Below, piece by piece: positions 1 to 6,514 of a stretch of DNA of 14,849 bases. The stretch is from Clostridiales bacterium (GTDB taxonomy: Bacteria > Bacillota > Clostridia > Oscillospirales > Butyricicoccaceae): the NCBI GenBank assembly GCA_019421385.1, contig JAHZFK010000052.1, forward strand, positions 1 through 14,849. Direction: 5' to 3'. Every line of letters starts with the position of its first letter. Position 1 is the first letter of the stretch. The notes under the pieces are model-generated. The model did not search any database. It worked only from the letters and a program-made list of their open reading frames with translations, and was not told the origin of the DNA. Made by a program: the position numbers and the translations under genes.

Positions 1-2
1 CA

Positions 3-218
3 GATGAAAATGGGGTGGAGCACCGGCTCAGCACGGATCTCGTATTCAACAACAGGAAAGAAGATCTTCGGAATGTTGCGGATCTACTATCCTTCTCGGA
101 TAAGGATACAGACAAAGCCAGTCTGCTCAATCGATTCCTGTCCAACTTGCAGCTTTATCCCAAACGGTATTTTGACCGCTTTTCGACGGTCTCCCGTACC
201 ATGGATTTTATGGTTTAA
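3..218 (+). CDS. C-terminal part of an unrecognised protein
   Basis: An open frame enters from outside the window and runs 71 codons to a TAA at 216-218. The visible residues are charged and soluble, with DENGVEHRLSTD near the left edge and a basic-aromatic stretch QLYPKRYFDRF before the end (MDFMV). No membrane segment or catalytic motif is visible and I do not recognise the family. A second open frame overlaps it (4-234), but the frame given here has the more protein-like composition. It sits just upstream of a broken transposase and an integration scar, so it probably belongs to a mobile element or to accessory DNA. It could itself be a broken gene; only its end is seen. Confidence 0.4.
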   Translation, partial: DENGVEHRLSTDLVFNNRKEDLRNVADLLSFSDKDTDKASLLNRFLSNLQLYPKRYFDRFSTVSRTMDFMV

Positions 219-270
219 CACAGAGTTTATCTAACGTCCACTGAACCATACAAAGCCATAGCCGCGGTGG

Positions 271-417
271 GACGTTTCGTTGGAATACGATTCTTTCGAC
301 GCCTACAACGATGCCAGAAATCTACAAGAGCTGGCAGAACGATTTTGAGCAGTAAAGCAAAACGGGAAATTTGTGCACTTTGCCAACCGCCTCTCAGGTA
401 GATTTTTAGGTAGATTT
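271..417 (+). pseudogene. Decayed IS5/IS1182-like transposase fragment
   Basis: From 271 one frame reads DVSLEYDSFDAYNDARNLQ and continues ELAERF to a TGA at 346-348. This resembles the stretch of IS5/IS1182-type DDE transposases around the W/F-[DN]-x-[FY]-NE segment. Just after it, SKAKREICALCQ (another frame) and NRLSGRFLGR (a third frame) resemble the family's later NR.(Y/F)C..(H/R)GIRLSGP.LGR segment. The piece between, which normally holds a YP..VLADKIYR-type motif, is missing. The fragment therefore shows an internal deletion and frameshifts and cannot be functional. I saw no terminal inverted repeats. Family assignment rests on remembered motifs and is moderate. Confidence 0.45.
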
Positions 418-436
418 CACCCGTCAAAACCCGTCA
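396..436 (+). repeat. Two pairs of short direct repeats beside the integration scar
   Basis: AGGTAGATTT occurs at 396-405 and again at 408-417. ACCCGTCA occurs at 419-426 and again at 429-436. They lie about 90-130 bases before the tRNA/tmRNA-like end at 528-555. Paired short repeats at this distance from a crossover site resemble arm-type binding sites of tyrosine recombinases, but that role is inferred. The first pair overlaps the decayed transposase and may simply be a local duplication. Confidence 0.35.
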
Positions 437-527
437 CGGGCAGGGATCAAACGGGAAAGAAAAGTTCTGAAAACAAACTGAAAGACAGGTAATAATGCAC
501 AATAAAACGGGGTAAAATGCTCAAAAA

Positions 528-555
528 GCGGGTTCAACTCCCCTCGGCTCCACCA
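528..555 (+). other. 3' end of a tmRNA- or tRNA-Ala-like gene, probable attachment site
   Basis: The bases read as a T arm plus acceptor strand: GCGGG (528-532), loop TTCAACT (533-539), CCCCT (540-544), then CGGCTCC (545-551), A, and an encoded CCA at 553-555. The T at 549 corresponds to position 70, which would form the G3:U70 pair of alanine-accepting RNAs, so the source is tmRNA or tRNA-Ala. The loop TTCAACT is the one found in E. coli tmRNA, which favours ssrA. The T stem is imperfect on its 5' side: only its last three G's pair well. No 5' part of the gene is present. This is what a phage or island leaves when it integrates in the 3' end of such a gene. No integrase gene is in the window. 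Confidence 0.55.
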
Positions 556-648
556 TAACGCGCAGATACGAACCATACACATTGTCAGGAACGTATTTGC
601 GATCACAATCAACAACGGCAGCAAGCAGTGATGCTTGCTGCCGTTGCT
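554..648 (+). repeat. Left copy of a 95-base imperfect direct repeat
   Basis: From CATAACGCGCAG to the terminator hairpin this segment matches 5737-5830 with about five substitutions and one single-base gap. It begins inside the CCA of the tRNA/tmRNA-like end, so it is probably the natural downstream flank of that RNA gene, including its terminator. The two copies are 5183 bases apart and bracket the restriction-gene remnants and the Gabija genes. Confidence 0.85.
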
Positions 649-656
649 GATTTTTG
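613..656 (+). terminator. Rho-independent terminator, left copy
   Basis: A perfect 15-bp stem (613-627 with 632-646) closes a GTGA loop, and CTGATTTTTG follows. The hairpin is strong; the T run starts a few bases late. In its original setting it would end the tmRNA/tRNA-type transcript whose 3' end lies just upstream. Confidence 0.75.
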
Positions 657-735
657 CATGTTACAAAGAGATATTCGAGAAAAGAAGAAAAATTAGGATT
701 GATGTGAACAGAGTATAGACTATAAACTATAAAGT

Positions 736-873
736 TTTGACAGTATCATCATTGATGGGGTTAAATCTATCTATAGCGTCTGACAGCAGATGCTGGATTA
801 CTTTGACACGTCCCTCATCGGTTTTACGGCTATGCCGGATAAGTATACTTTCGCTTTTGGGGCGAAGTTGTGA
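736..873 (+). pseudogene. Remnant of type I restriction subunit R (HsdR), helicase part
   Basis: In the frame from 736 the translation reads FDSIIIDGVKSIYSV, a stop (781-783), then QQMLDYFDTSLIGFTAMP and DKYTFAF, ending at a TGA at 871-873. This is the HsdR segment that holds helicase motif II (normally DECHRSIY, here DGVKSIY) and motif III (normally TATP, here TAMP). The loss of the DECH residues, an internal stop and the absence of flanking domains show a dead gene. The remaining C-terminal piece of apparently the same gene is found at 1132-1574, so most of the gene has been deleted. Assignment rests on motif recognition across about 45 codons. Confidence 0.65.
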
Positions 874-1090
874 TAGTAAGGTCGTCGTTGAAAGGGATCA
901 ATGGAGGATGGGCTATGTGTTTGAATCGTTGGAGATCCCGTTACATATTGGAGTAAGAGGAAAGAATGCTTCCCAATATATTCTCTTCCAACGAAAGAGA
1001 AGTATGTGGAAAAGTTCCTGTCAGTTGACTAATGGGTCTGTTTGTGACATGTAGTTATTTTATTTAAAGTTTTTTAGCGCTAACATATGT
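874..1090. other. Stretch without a recognisable gene between two hsdR remnants
   Basis: An open frame crosses this segment (737-1054), but its reading does not look like a protein and it runs over the HsdR remnant in another frame. Short readings such as SLPTKEKYVEKFLSVD (frame ending near 1030) are suggestive of coding ancestry but could not be assigned. It is most simply deleted or scrambled hsdR-operon sequence. Confidence 0.4.
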
Positions 1091-1104
1091 TTGAAACGTC
1101 AAAC
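1089..1104. promoter_or_regulatory. Inverted repeat overlapping the -35 box
   Basis: GTTTGA (1089-1094) and TCAAAC (1099-1104) are perfect inverted repeats around AACG. The repeat covers the -35 hexamer TTGAAA of the promoter at 1091-1120 and may be an operator. A protein that binds it is not identified. Confidence 0.3.
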
Positions 1105-1120
1105 AACATTATGTTATAAT
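1091..1120 (+). promoter_or_regulatory. Sigma-A-type promoter upstream of the Gabija genes
   Basis: TTGAAA at 1091-1096 and a perfect TATAAT at 1115-1120 are separated by 18 bases. It is the best promoter match I see ahead of gajA, and no terminator hairpin was found between it and gajA, so it could drive the hsdR-tail reading frame and gajAB as one transcript with a leader of about 500 bases. Start of transcription would be near 1127. Confidence 0.5.
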
Positions 1121-1131
1121 CAATTGAGTTT

Positions 1132-1574
1132 TCTAAAAAACTCAAGAATATTATTGATCGCGGAATACTATCAGTGACGTGGAAGATATCATCGACGACG
1201 TGGTAAATAACCTGAGTGAGGAATTGGAGAAGACTTTTACCGACCTGAAGCAAGAAAAGCAGTCGTTTGAGGATTTCGGCATTACCTTTGAGGAAAAAGC
1301 TTTCTATGACATCCTCGTTGCTGTGGCCGAAAAATATGGCTTTAAAGAGCAGCTTTCGGAAGATACCTATATCTTCTTGGCCAAAGAGATTCAGATACTT
1401 GTTGGCAACAAATCCAAGTACACCGACTGGACGAATCGTCAGGATGTTAAGGATGAGCTCCATGCTGATGTTGCCAAGCTGCTGAAGAAGAACGGATGCC
1501 CGCAGAAGAGCATTGATGTTGTCTATGATGAAATCATGAAGCTGGTGGAGAAGTACAAGCAATATGCAGAATAA
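1132..1574 (+). pseudogene. C-terminal remnant of HsdR with an open reading frame of 131 codons
   Basis: From 1179 (GTG) to a TAA at 1572-1574 the frame encodes 131 residues, including DFGITFEEKAFYDILVAVAE, KYGF, LSEDTYIFLAKEIQ, YTDWTNRQDVKDELHADVAK and YDEIMKLVEKYKQYAE. This order is typical of the extreme C terminus of type I restriction R subunits. Upstream, SKKLKNIIDR (1132-1161) belongs to the same protein but lies in another frame, so a frameshift near 1161-1164 separates them. There is no clear ribosome binding site before 1179. The helicase and nuclease domains are gone, so it cannot restrict DNA. The last 130 codons stay open, which may mean recent decay or that the small product is made. 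It ends 58 bases before gajA. Confidence 0.7.
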
Positions 1575-1632
1575 TTTCGAATACGACTTTCAATATTTGC
1601 TTCTGCGCCATCGTCTATAAGGAGGCTGTAAA

Positions 1633-3477
1633 ATGTATATTTCCGAACTATCAATCCAAGGGTATAAAAATACTTATGAAAAATCCAATATTTCATTTAA
1701 CAAAGGATTAAATGTGTTGCTTGGAGAAAATGGTTGCGGAAAGACCGCCGTTATCAATGCTCTTCGTCTCCTCTTCCGCGAACCAGAATCAAATTATGCT
1801 TGCTCTCTGGACGATTTCTATTGTTCATTGGATAGATCTTATGCTGCAGATATAATCGAGATCAATGCGTTGTTGACCGAGTTAACCGAAGACGAGAAAA
1901 TCACTTTTTTGTCTTGGTGCAATGCCGATTTTAATGCACACCTGCATCTTCGTATTACGGAGAACCCAACAAAGCCCGGCGCAATGAAACGGAAATACTG
2001 GGGTGGAGAGTCGACGGCCAGCATTTTTGAAGAAGATACTTTTGATAGGATTGAATGCATTTACCTTCCGCCGTTGCGCGATGCAGAAGCTAGGCTTTCT
2101 GCTGGCAGACGCTCACGACTAACATGGCTTCTTAAAAAGAAGTACGGGGATAACACGGGATCTCTTGTGGATAGCGTTGCCGAATTTAACAACAATATCG
2201 TGCAGAATAAGGATGATAAGTACACTGAGATTCAAGATGTAAAGGCATCTATTAACGGAAAAATTGTGGAGGCATTAGGCGAGAAACTTGGTCAGAGCGT
2301 AAATCTGCAATTTTCTGAAACAACCTTTAATCGGATTATAGAAAATATCCGCATGGTTTTCTTTCCGCATACCGGGGAAACGGATATAGCGAAATTTAGA
2401 GATTTGGCTACTAACAGCCTAGGGTATAACAACCTGCTCTATATTGCTACGGTATTTGCCGAACTTGAGTTGATTAAGGATTCTGATATCTTTACGATTC
2501 TTCTCATTGAAGAACCAGAGGCCCATCTTCATCCACAGTTGCAGGTAAAGTTTATCAAATATCTTGAAGCACTGGTTTCTACACTTCCCAATGCACAAGT
2601 GATCGTTTCTACGCATTCACCGGTACTAGCATCTTCCGTAAAGATAGACAAGTTGATTCATTTGGTGGGGAAAGAAAACCGGATTGTCTCCACAATGATA
2701 GGACAGAAGGAATTTGCTGATACGAATGCGGTAAATTATATTAACCGATGGCTGGATGTTACTAAGTCCACCATGCTTTTCTCACGAGGAATTATATTGG
2801 TGGAGGGGATTGCGGAAGCACTCGTATTGCCAAGGCTCGCACAGATCGTTCTGAGAAAATATAACCAGGGACAAGAGGAGCCTATGCGATTAGCTTCTAC
2901 ACTTGATGAGATGGGCGTTTCTGTAATCAATATCAATGGCATTAACTTTCAGTACTTCATGAAGTTATTTGGCAACTTCCAGGGGTCTTCTGGCCCCGAT
3001 ATCCCAATATTCTGTTCTGGTTTGACAGATAGGGATCCCGGCAAAGATGCTTCTGACAATGTTATCTATCCTGAGAAAGATACGGAGGTAGAAAGCAAGA
3101 ACCCTATTGTTGAAGCAAAAGCTGAAATTGATGAAAATGAATGGACAAAGCTATTTGTGTCTCCATTGAAAACATTTGAGTATGACCTTGCCACATATAA
3201 TCCCAAGGTGTTAGCTGCTGTCCTAAAATCTATCTGGCCTACGCCTGGCGGAACTGTATGTGCCGAACTTGATGAAATTATTGACAGAGAGACCGAGTAC
3301 GAAGATCTGTCTCTTTTGGTAAAAGATGCAAAATATATTTATGAGCACATAGAAAGCAATAAGATTGGAAAAGGTGTGTTTGCTTATGCTTTGGCCGAAA
3401 AAATCACGGATGATTTTGTAGTACCAGACTATATCTCTAATGCCGTTCTTTGGGCCTGTGGAGGAAAATCATTGTGA
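1633..3477 (+). CDS. gajA: GajA: OLD-family ATPase-nuclease of a Gabija defence system
   Basis: This 614-residue protein has an N-terminal ABC-type ATPase and a C-terminal TOPRIM nuclease, the OLD architecture. Visible motifs: Walker A GENGCGKT (31-38), Walker B ILLIEEPEAHLHP with the EE pair at 293-294, and the H-loop STHSPV (H328). The TOPRIM part shows LVEGIAEALVLP (E391) and the metal-binding D-x-D in LTDRDPGK (D466, D468). GajA proteins cut DNA and are restrained by nucleotides in the cell; phage-induced nucleotide depletion releases them. The characterised Bacillus GajA is, as I recall, about 580 residues, so this is full length. AAGGAGG (1619-1625) lies 7 bases before the ATG. gajB follows with a 4-base overlap, which supports Gabija over a lone OLD nuclease. 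All key residues I can check are present. Confidence 0.9.
   Translation: MYISELSIQGYKNTYEKSNISFNKGLNVLLGENGCGKTAVINALRLLFREPESNYACSLDDFYCSLDRSYAADIIEINALLTELTEDEKITFLSWCNADFNAHLHLRITENPTKPGAMKRKYWGGESTASIFEEDTFDRIECIYLPPLRDAEARLSAGRRSRLTWLLKKKYGDNTGSLVDSVAEFNNNIVQNKDDKYTEIQDVKASINGKIVEALGEKLGQSVNLQFSETTFNRIIENIRMVFFPHTGETDIAKFRDLATNSLGYNNLLYIATVFAELELIKDSDIFTILLIEEPEAHLHPQLQVKFIKYLEALVSTLPNAQVIVSTHSPVLASSVKIDKLIHLVGKENRIVSTMIGQKEFADTNAVNYINRWLDVTKSTMLFSRGIILVEGIAEALVLPRLAQIVLRKYNQGQEEPMRLASTLDEMGVSVININGINFQYFMKLFGNFQGSSGPDIPIFCSGLTDRDPGKDASDNVIYPEKDTEVESKNPIVEAKAEIDENEWTKLFVSPLKTFEYDLATYNPKVLAAVLKSIWPTPGGTVCAELDEIIDRETEYEDLSLLVKDAKYIYEHIESNKIGKGVFAYALAEKITDDFVVPDYISNAVLWACGGKSL
3460..3464 (+). 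promoter_or_regulatory. Ribosome binding site that sets the gajB start
   Basis: GGAGG inside the end of gajA lies 9 bases before GTG at 3474. It supports that GTG over the TTG eight codons upstream (3450), which has no such site. Confidence 0.75.
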
Positions 3478-5396
3478 CAAGGGATGAAAAAATTGAAAAA
3501 CTTACTGAAGTACTGTCTGCCGGTAAGATATTCACTCAACAAGCAAAAGAGCGAATAGAGGAGAAAACTGACGAGCAACTAGACTATATCCTTTCTCCAA
3601 TAGATCAGTGCATCTATTTAGAGGCTTGTGCGGGAAGCGGAAAAACTGAAGTATTGGGGCTTAAAGCGGCTTATGAGATTTGCAGGTGGGGATCCCGACA
3701 AACCGGAATTGCCGTTTTAACTTTTACAAATGAGGCGACCGCAACTATTGCGGATCGGGTTTCCTCATTTTACGGCAAGCCTGTTCCATCCAATCATTTT
3801 ATTGGCACATTCTCCAGTTTTGTTCACGGACATATCGCGCAGCGCTTTGGTTACAAGTTTTATGATATACCAGATGATAAAGCAGATAAATCATTTAGGG
3901 TTGTAGATTCTGATATAAGCCCATACAGCAATCAATGGCTTGAAAACTACAAGCTAAACTTTCCCTTCCCCAAACCAACAATCTATGCTAGCCAGCTCTA
4001 TTTTAAGGTTAGCTGTAAAGACTGGTTTATCGGGCAAGGAGAGTCTGCAAAAAGTCTTACTGAGCTGTATAACTCGGCAGAATGTCAACAACATATTGCA
4101 GAGATCCGTCAGCGCAAAAATGCATCCTATTTGTTTCAGCTCAATTATCTGAAAGATCAGATAAAGGAGTGCAAATTAAAGTTCTGGCGTGATGGTTTTG
4201 CTAATTTTGATGATATGAATCTTATTGCTCGCAGATGCCTTCGTGACGAAACAATTTGCCATAATATTTCTCGGAAATTTCCTATAATTCTGATTGACGA
4301 GTGTCAAGATCTATCAGCAGGCGAATTAAGAATTCTTTCCTTCCTGATTAGCGCTGGTACAACTATTCATTACATCGGTGATTTGCATCAAGCGATTTAT
4401 TCCTTCAAAGATTCTTGTCCAGCGTTGTTTCTGGACCATCTCACGACCCACCATTTCGAAACAATGCGTCTAAGTCAGAACTTTAGAAGCACACAAAAAA
4501 TCGTTGATTTTTCTCGAAAGATGGGTGGGATAGACTACTCGATTTCAGGCTCCGTAGAGAGTAAATGTGGCAATTATGATTGTTGCTATGTGGAGTATGA
4601 CGATGACGAGAAAGATGCAATTATGGCTTTTACCGATATGCTCAATAGATTTGACATACCAATCAATGATGCTGTCGTCCTTGTTAGGACGCAAACTGCA
4701 AAGCAAAAGCTAAGTCATGGCCCTTCGAATGACCACAAGACGCATCCCATTATAAACGCCATCCAGCTATGGCAACAAAATGAGCCTGTAGCGCGTCAAA
4801 CAGCTTTAAGTCTGCTTGCATATCAACTGCAGAGATGGATGGGGTTTCATGGAAAAAGCAACAACTACTATTACTCAGATGAGGTATGTCCGAACGTGGT
4901 GTCCTGGAGATTGTTGCTTAGAAATATTCTTGTTGAACTATGCTCCGATCCTGTGATGACAACCGTGGACGAGTTGACTTACGGATCATGGTATTCGAAG
5001 AACAAAGAGAGAGTTATTAGTGTCATCGCACATCATCTTAACACCATAGGGCAAGACCTGCCTGTGATAACAATCCGAACCCCTAAGGGGACTGCAAAAC
5101 AGCCAATGGTCCAGATAGTATTGCCTGAAGAAGAACAACTGTGTGCTGAGACGATCCATTCGGTTAAGGGCGGTACATTTGATGCAGTGTTGTTATTATC
5201 TTCGCCAGATGCCCGTGGTAAAACGGGGTTTTGGGAGAATTGGTTAAAATCCGATGATGAATCGGGAAGAATAGGTTATGTTGCTTGTACACGTCCGCGT
5301 TATTTATTATGCTGGGGCGTTGGAAACCTTTCGGATGATCAAAGACGAAAATTAGAGGAGTTAGGTTTAACAAAGCTCAACAATGATACGCCTTAG
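3474..5396 (+). CDS. gajB: GajB: UvrD/Rep-like helicase of a Gabija defence system
   Basis: A 640-residue superfamily 1A helicase-like protein. Motifs in order: motif I EACAGSGKTEVL (AGSGKT 53-58), motif II LIDECQD (D275-D279), motif III GDLHQAIYSF (from 302), motif IV LSQNFRST, motif V IHSVKGGTFDAV (near 560-570), motif VI GYVACTRPR (about 602-609). In Gabija, GajB senses or processes DNA ends during infection and works in a large complex with GajA. I place the start at GTG 3474, which overlaps the gajA stop in GTGA and has GGAGG at 3460-3464. The characterised GajB is, as I recall, near 500 residues, so this one is about 140 longer. The extra length seems to lie partly between motif Ia and motif II and partly between motifs IV and V. 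Confidence 0.88.
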   Translation: MTRDEKIEKLTEVLSAGKIFTQQAKERIEEKTDEQLDYILSPIDQCIYLEACAGSGKTEVLGLKAAYEICRWGSRQTGIAVLTFTNEATATIADRVSSFYGKPVPSNHFIGTFSSFVHGHIAQRFGYKFYDIPDDKADKSFRVVDSDISPYSNQWLENYKLNFPFPKPTIYASQLYFKVSCKDWFIGQGESAKSLTELYNSAECQQHIAEIRQRKNASYLFQLNYLKDQIKECKLKFWRDGFANFDDMNLIARRCLRDETICHNISRKFPIILIDECQDLSAGELRILSFLISAGTTIHYIGDLHQAIYSFKDSCPALFLDHLTTHHFETMRLSQNFRSTQKIVDFSRKMGGIDYSISGSVESKCGNYDCCYVEYDDDEKDAIMAFTDMLNRFDIPINDAVVLVRTQTAKQKLSHGPSNDHKTHPIINAIQLWQQNEPVARQTALSLLAYQLQRWMGFHGKSNNYYYSDEVCPNVVSWRLLLRNILVELCSDPVMTTVDELTYGSWYSKNKERVISVIAHHLNTIGQDLPVITIRTPKGTAKQPMVQIVLPEEEQLCAETIHSVKGGTFDAVLLLSSPDARGKTGFWENWLKSDDESGRIGYVACTRPRYLLCWGVGNLSDDQRRKLEELGLTKLNNDTP

Positions 5397-5736
5397 TCAC
5401 TGAGCTATTGCCGGAATTATTCTATCACCTGTGTTCTATGGTTTGTACCAATATTATTTTTCGCGTAACATTTTTGGCGTATTTCTCACGCAATATTATG
5501 CCTTGTGAAAAAATGGTGCATTTAATAAAAATGTATAAAGTGCTCATAAATCTAAGCTGGTGATACTCCAAGGTGACTACGGAGGACTATCTAAGTAGCT
5601 GGACGCGAACTCGTTATTTAAAAAGTGATGCAAGTTGAGTTATTCGTATCATCATTAGTGAAAATTGGTGTAAGTGTATCAAAATGTGATATTATGAAGA
5701 AAACAGGGGTTCGATATCCGTTGTCGTCGTGGCACA
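5397..5736. other. A+T-rich stretch without a recognisable gene after gajB
   Basis: I find no supported reading frame and no strong hairpin directly after gajB; the first clear terminator is at 5794. Just before the right repeat, AGGGGTTCGATATCCG (5705-5720) faintly recalls a T arm, and the comparable place in the left copy holds the real tRNA/tmRNA-like end. The two are too different to call this a second RNA end with confidence. Confidence 0.4.
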
Positions 5737-5830
5737 CATAACGCGCAGTGCGAACCATACACATTATCAGGAACGTATTTGCGGTCATAATCAGCAACGG
5801 CAGCAAGCAGTGATGCTTGCTGCCGTTGCT
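5737..5830 (+). repeat. Right copy of the 95-base imperfect direct repeat
   Basis: This segment matches 554-648 from CATAACGCGCAG through the terminator hairpin, differing by a one-base gap and about five substitutions. Homology stops immediately after the hairpin. Together the copies bracket the defence cassette and could be attachment-type ends or the product of unequal recombination. Confidence 0.85.
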
Positions 5831-5833
5831 TTT
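5794..5833 (+). terminator. Rho-independent terminator, right copy
   Basis: A perfect 16-bp stem (5794-5809 with 5814-5829) closes a GTGA loop and is followed by TTTT. It would stop transcripts coming from gajAB before they reach the PTS operon. Confidence 0.8.
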
Positions 5834-6331
5834 ATGCGCGAATAAGGTAATCGATAATCTCCGGACGCATGAACGGTGTCGCTATCCGCTCCCTATCAGG
5901 AAACTGGATTACGGCACTGCTTTTTATGAAATCCTGCAACTACCTGGCACTAAATGTGGCGTCATTTTCTCAGCCGAGCCCCTATTCTGATGTACGGATC
6001 GCATTGCAATACCGGCATTCACAGCAGATACTGATAGAAATTCAAAACGAAGACAACTGGTGAAATTCGTGTGATCGACGCGGACAGACAGCATAAATCC
6101 GTAAGGTAAAGGCAAGACTGCATGCTTTTTGATGGAGACGGAAGCCGGCTGCTGCGCCGGGCGGGTCAATCCCAGATAAGCCCAATGACAATTGAGCCGG
6201 CATAGAAAGCGAAAATTCCCAAATGAAAGCAGTTCATAGCATAAAAATCCATAAAAAGTAAGCAACTGGGTCACATAAAAATCTATGCTTTACGGGGCTG
6301 GTGCGGCGGCTTATGATGAAAGCAGAAAGTG
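5834..6331. other. Stretch without a recognisable gene between defence cassette and PTS operon
   Basis: No reading frame here has a start, a ribosome binding site and a recognisable product. One frame ending at a TGA at 5988-5990 reads PIRKLDYGTAFYEILQLPG then TKCGVIFSAE, which looks coding-like and faintly resembles the tail of a transposase. A different frame (5869-6063) overlaps it. Neither could be assigned. The segment is best seen as degraded accessory sequence. Confidence 0.4.
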
Positions 6332-6360
6332 TTGAAAAAGAGCGTGATACAGGATATGAA
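6332..6360 (+). promoter_or_regulatory. Candidate promoter of the regulator-PTS operon
   Basis: TTGAAA (6332-6337) and TATGAA (6355-6360) are 17 bases apart, about 155 bases before the regulator start at 6515. The -10 match is only four of six. I found no convincing -24/-12 (GG/GC) element upstream of the operon. Confidence 0.3.
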
Positions 6361-6501
6361 GGGATGTTAGTGTCGAACCAATCTGCTGCAGTGTTGGATT
6401 CATGCCGCAGTTCGGACGGAAGGAGTTTTTTGAGATAAGATGAAGCCAGAGAAACGGAAAACGCCGCAAACTTCACCCATGATGGAAAAGGTATTTGGAA
6501 T

Positions 6502-6510
6502 GGGAGGTGA
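6502..6510 (+). promoter_or_regulatory. Ribosome binding site that sets the regulator start
   Basis: GGGAGGTGA lies just before ATG 6515 (7 bases from GGAGG). The upstream in-frame ATG at 6440 has only AGGAG 14 bases away, so 6515 is preferred. Confidence 0.7.
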
Positions 6511-6514
6511 GAAG

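Noticed and set aside
736..770. TTGACA at 737-742 as a -35 box
   Set aside because: It lies inside the HsdR coding remnant and no -10 hexamer is found at 16-18 bases.
737..1054. Open frame of 105 codons on the plus strand
   Set aside because: It overlaps the HsdR remnant in another frame, its translation is not protein-like, and it has no ribosome binding site.
1080..1562. Minus-strand frame of 160 codons opposite the HsdR remnant
   Set aside because: The plus-strand frame has clear HsdR C-terminal sequence; this is its shadow with leucine- and isoleucine-rich, unstructured composition.
5705..5736. Second tRNA/tmRNA 3' end before the right repeat
   Set aside because: GGGGTTCGATATCC recalls a T arm, but no stem, acceptor strand or CCA can be placed in the bases up to 5737.
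5618..5806. Minus-strand frame sharing MLPLLI and ANTFL with another minus-strand frame at 424-624, suggesting a repeated gene
   Set aside because: Both frames fall within the duplicated 95-base repeat and read through the terminator hairpin. The similarity is explained by the DNA repeat, and neither has a ribosome binding site.
5943..5959. Possible sigma-54 promoter, TGGCAC followed by TGTGGC
   Set aside because: The -12 part does not match TTGC, and the site lies more than 550 bases from the regulator gene.
1..6400. CRISPR array in the defence region
   Set aside because: Read through for regularly spaced repeats of 24-40 bases; only the two 95-base repeats and short local duplications were found.
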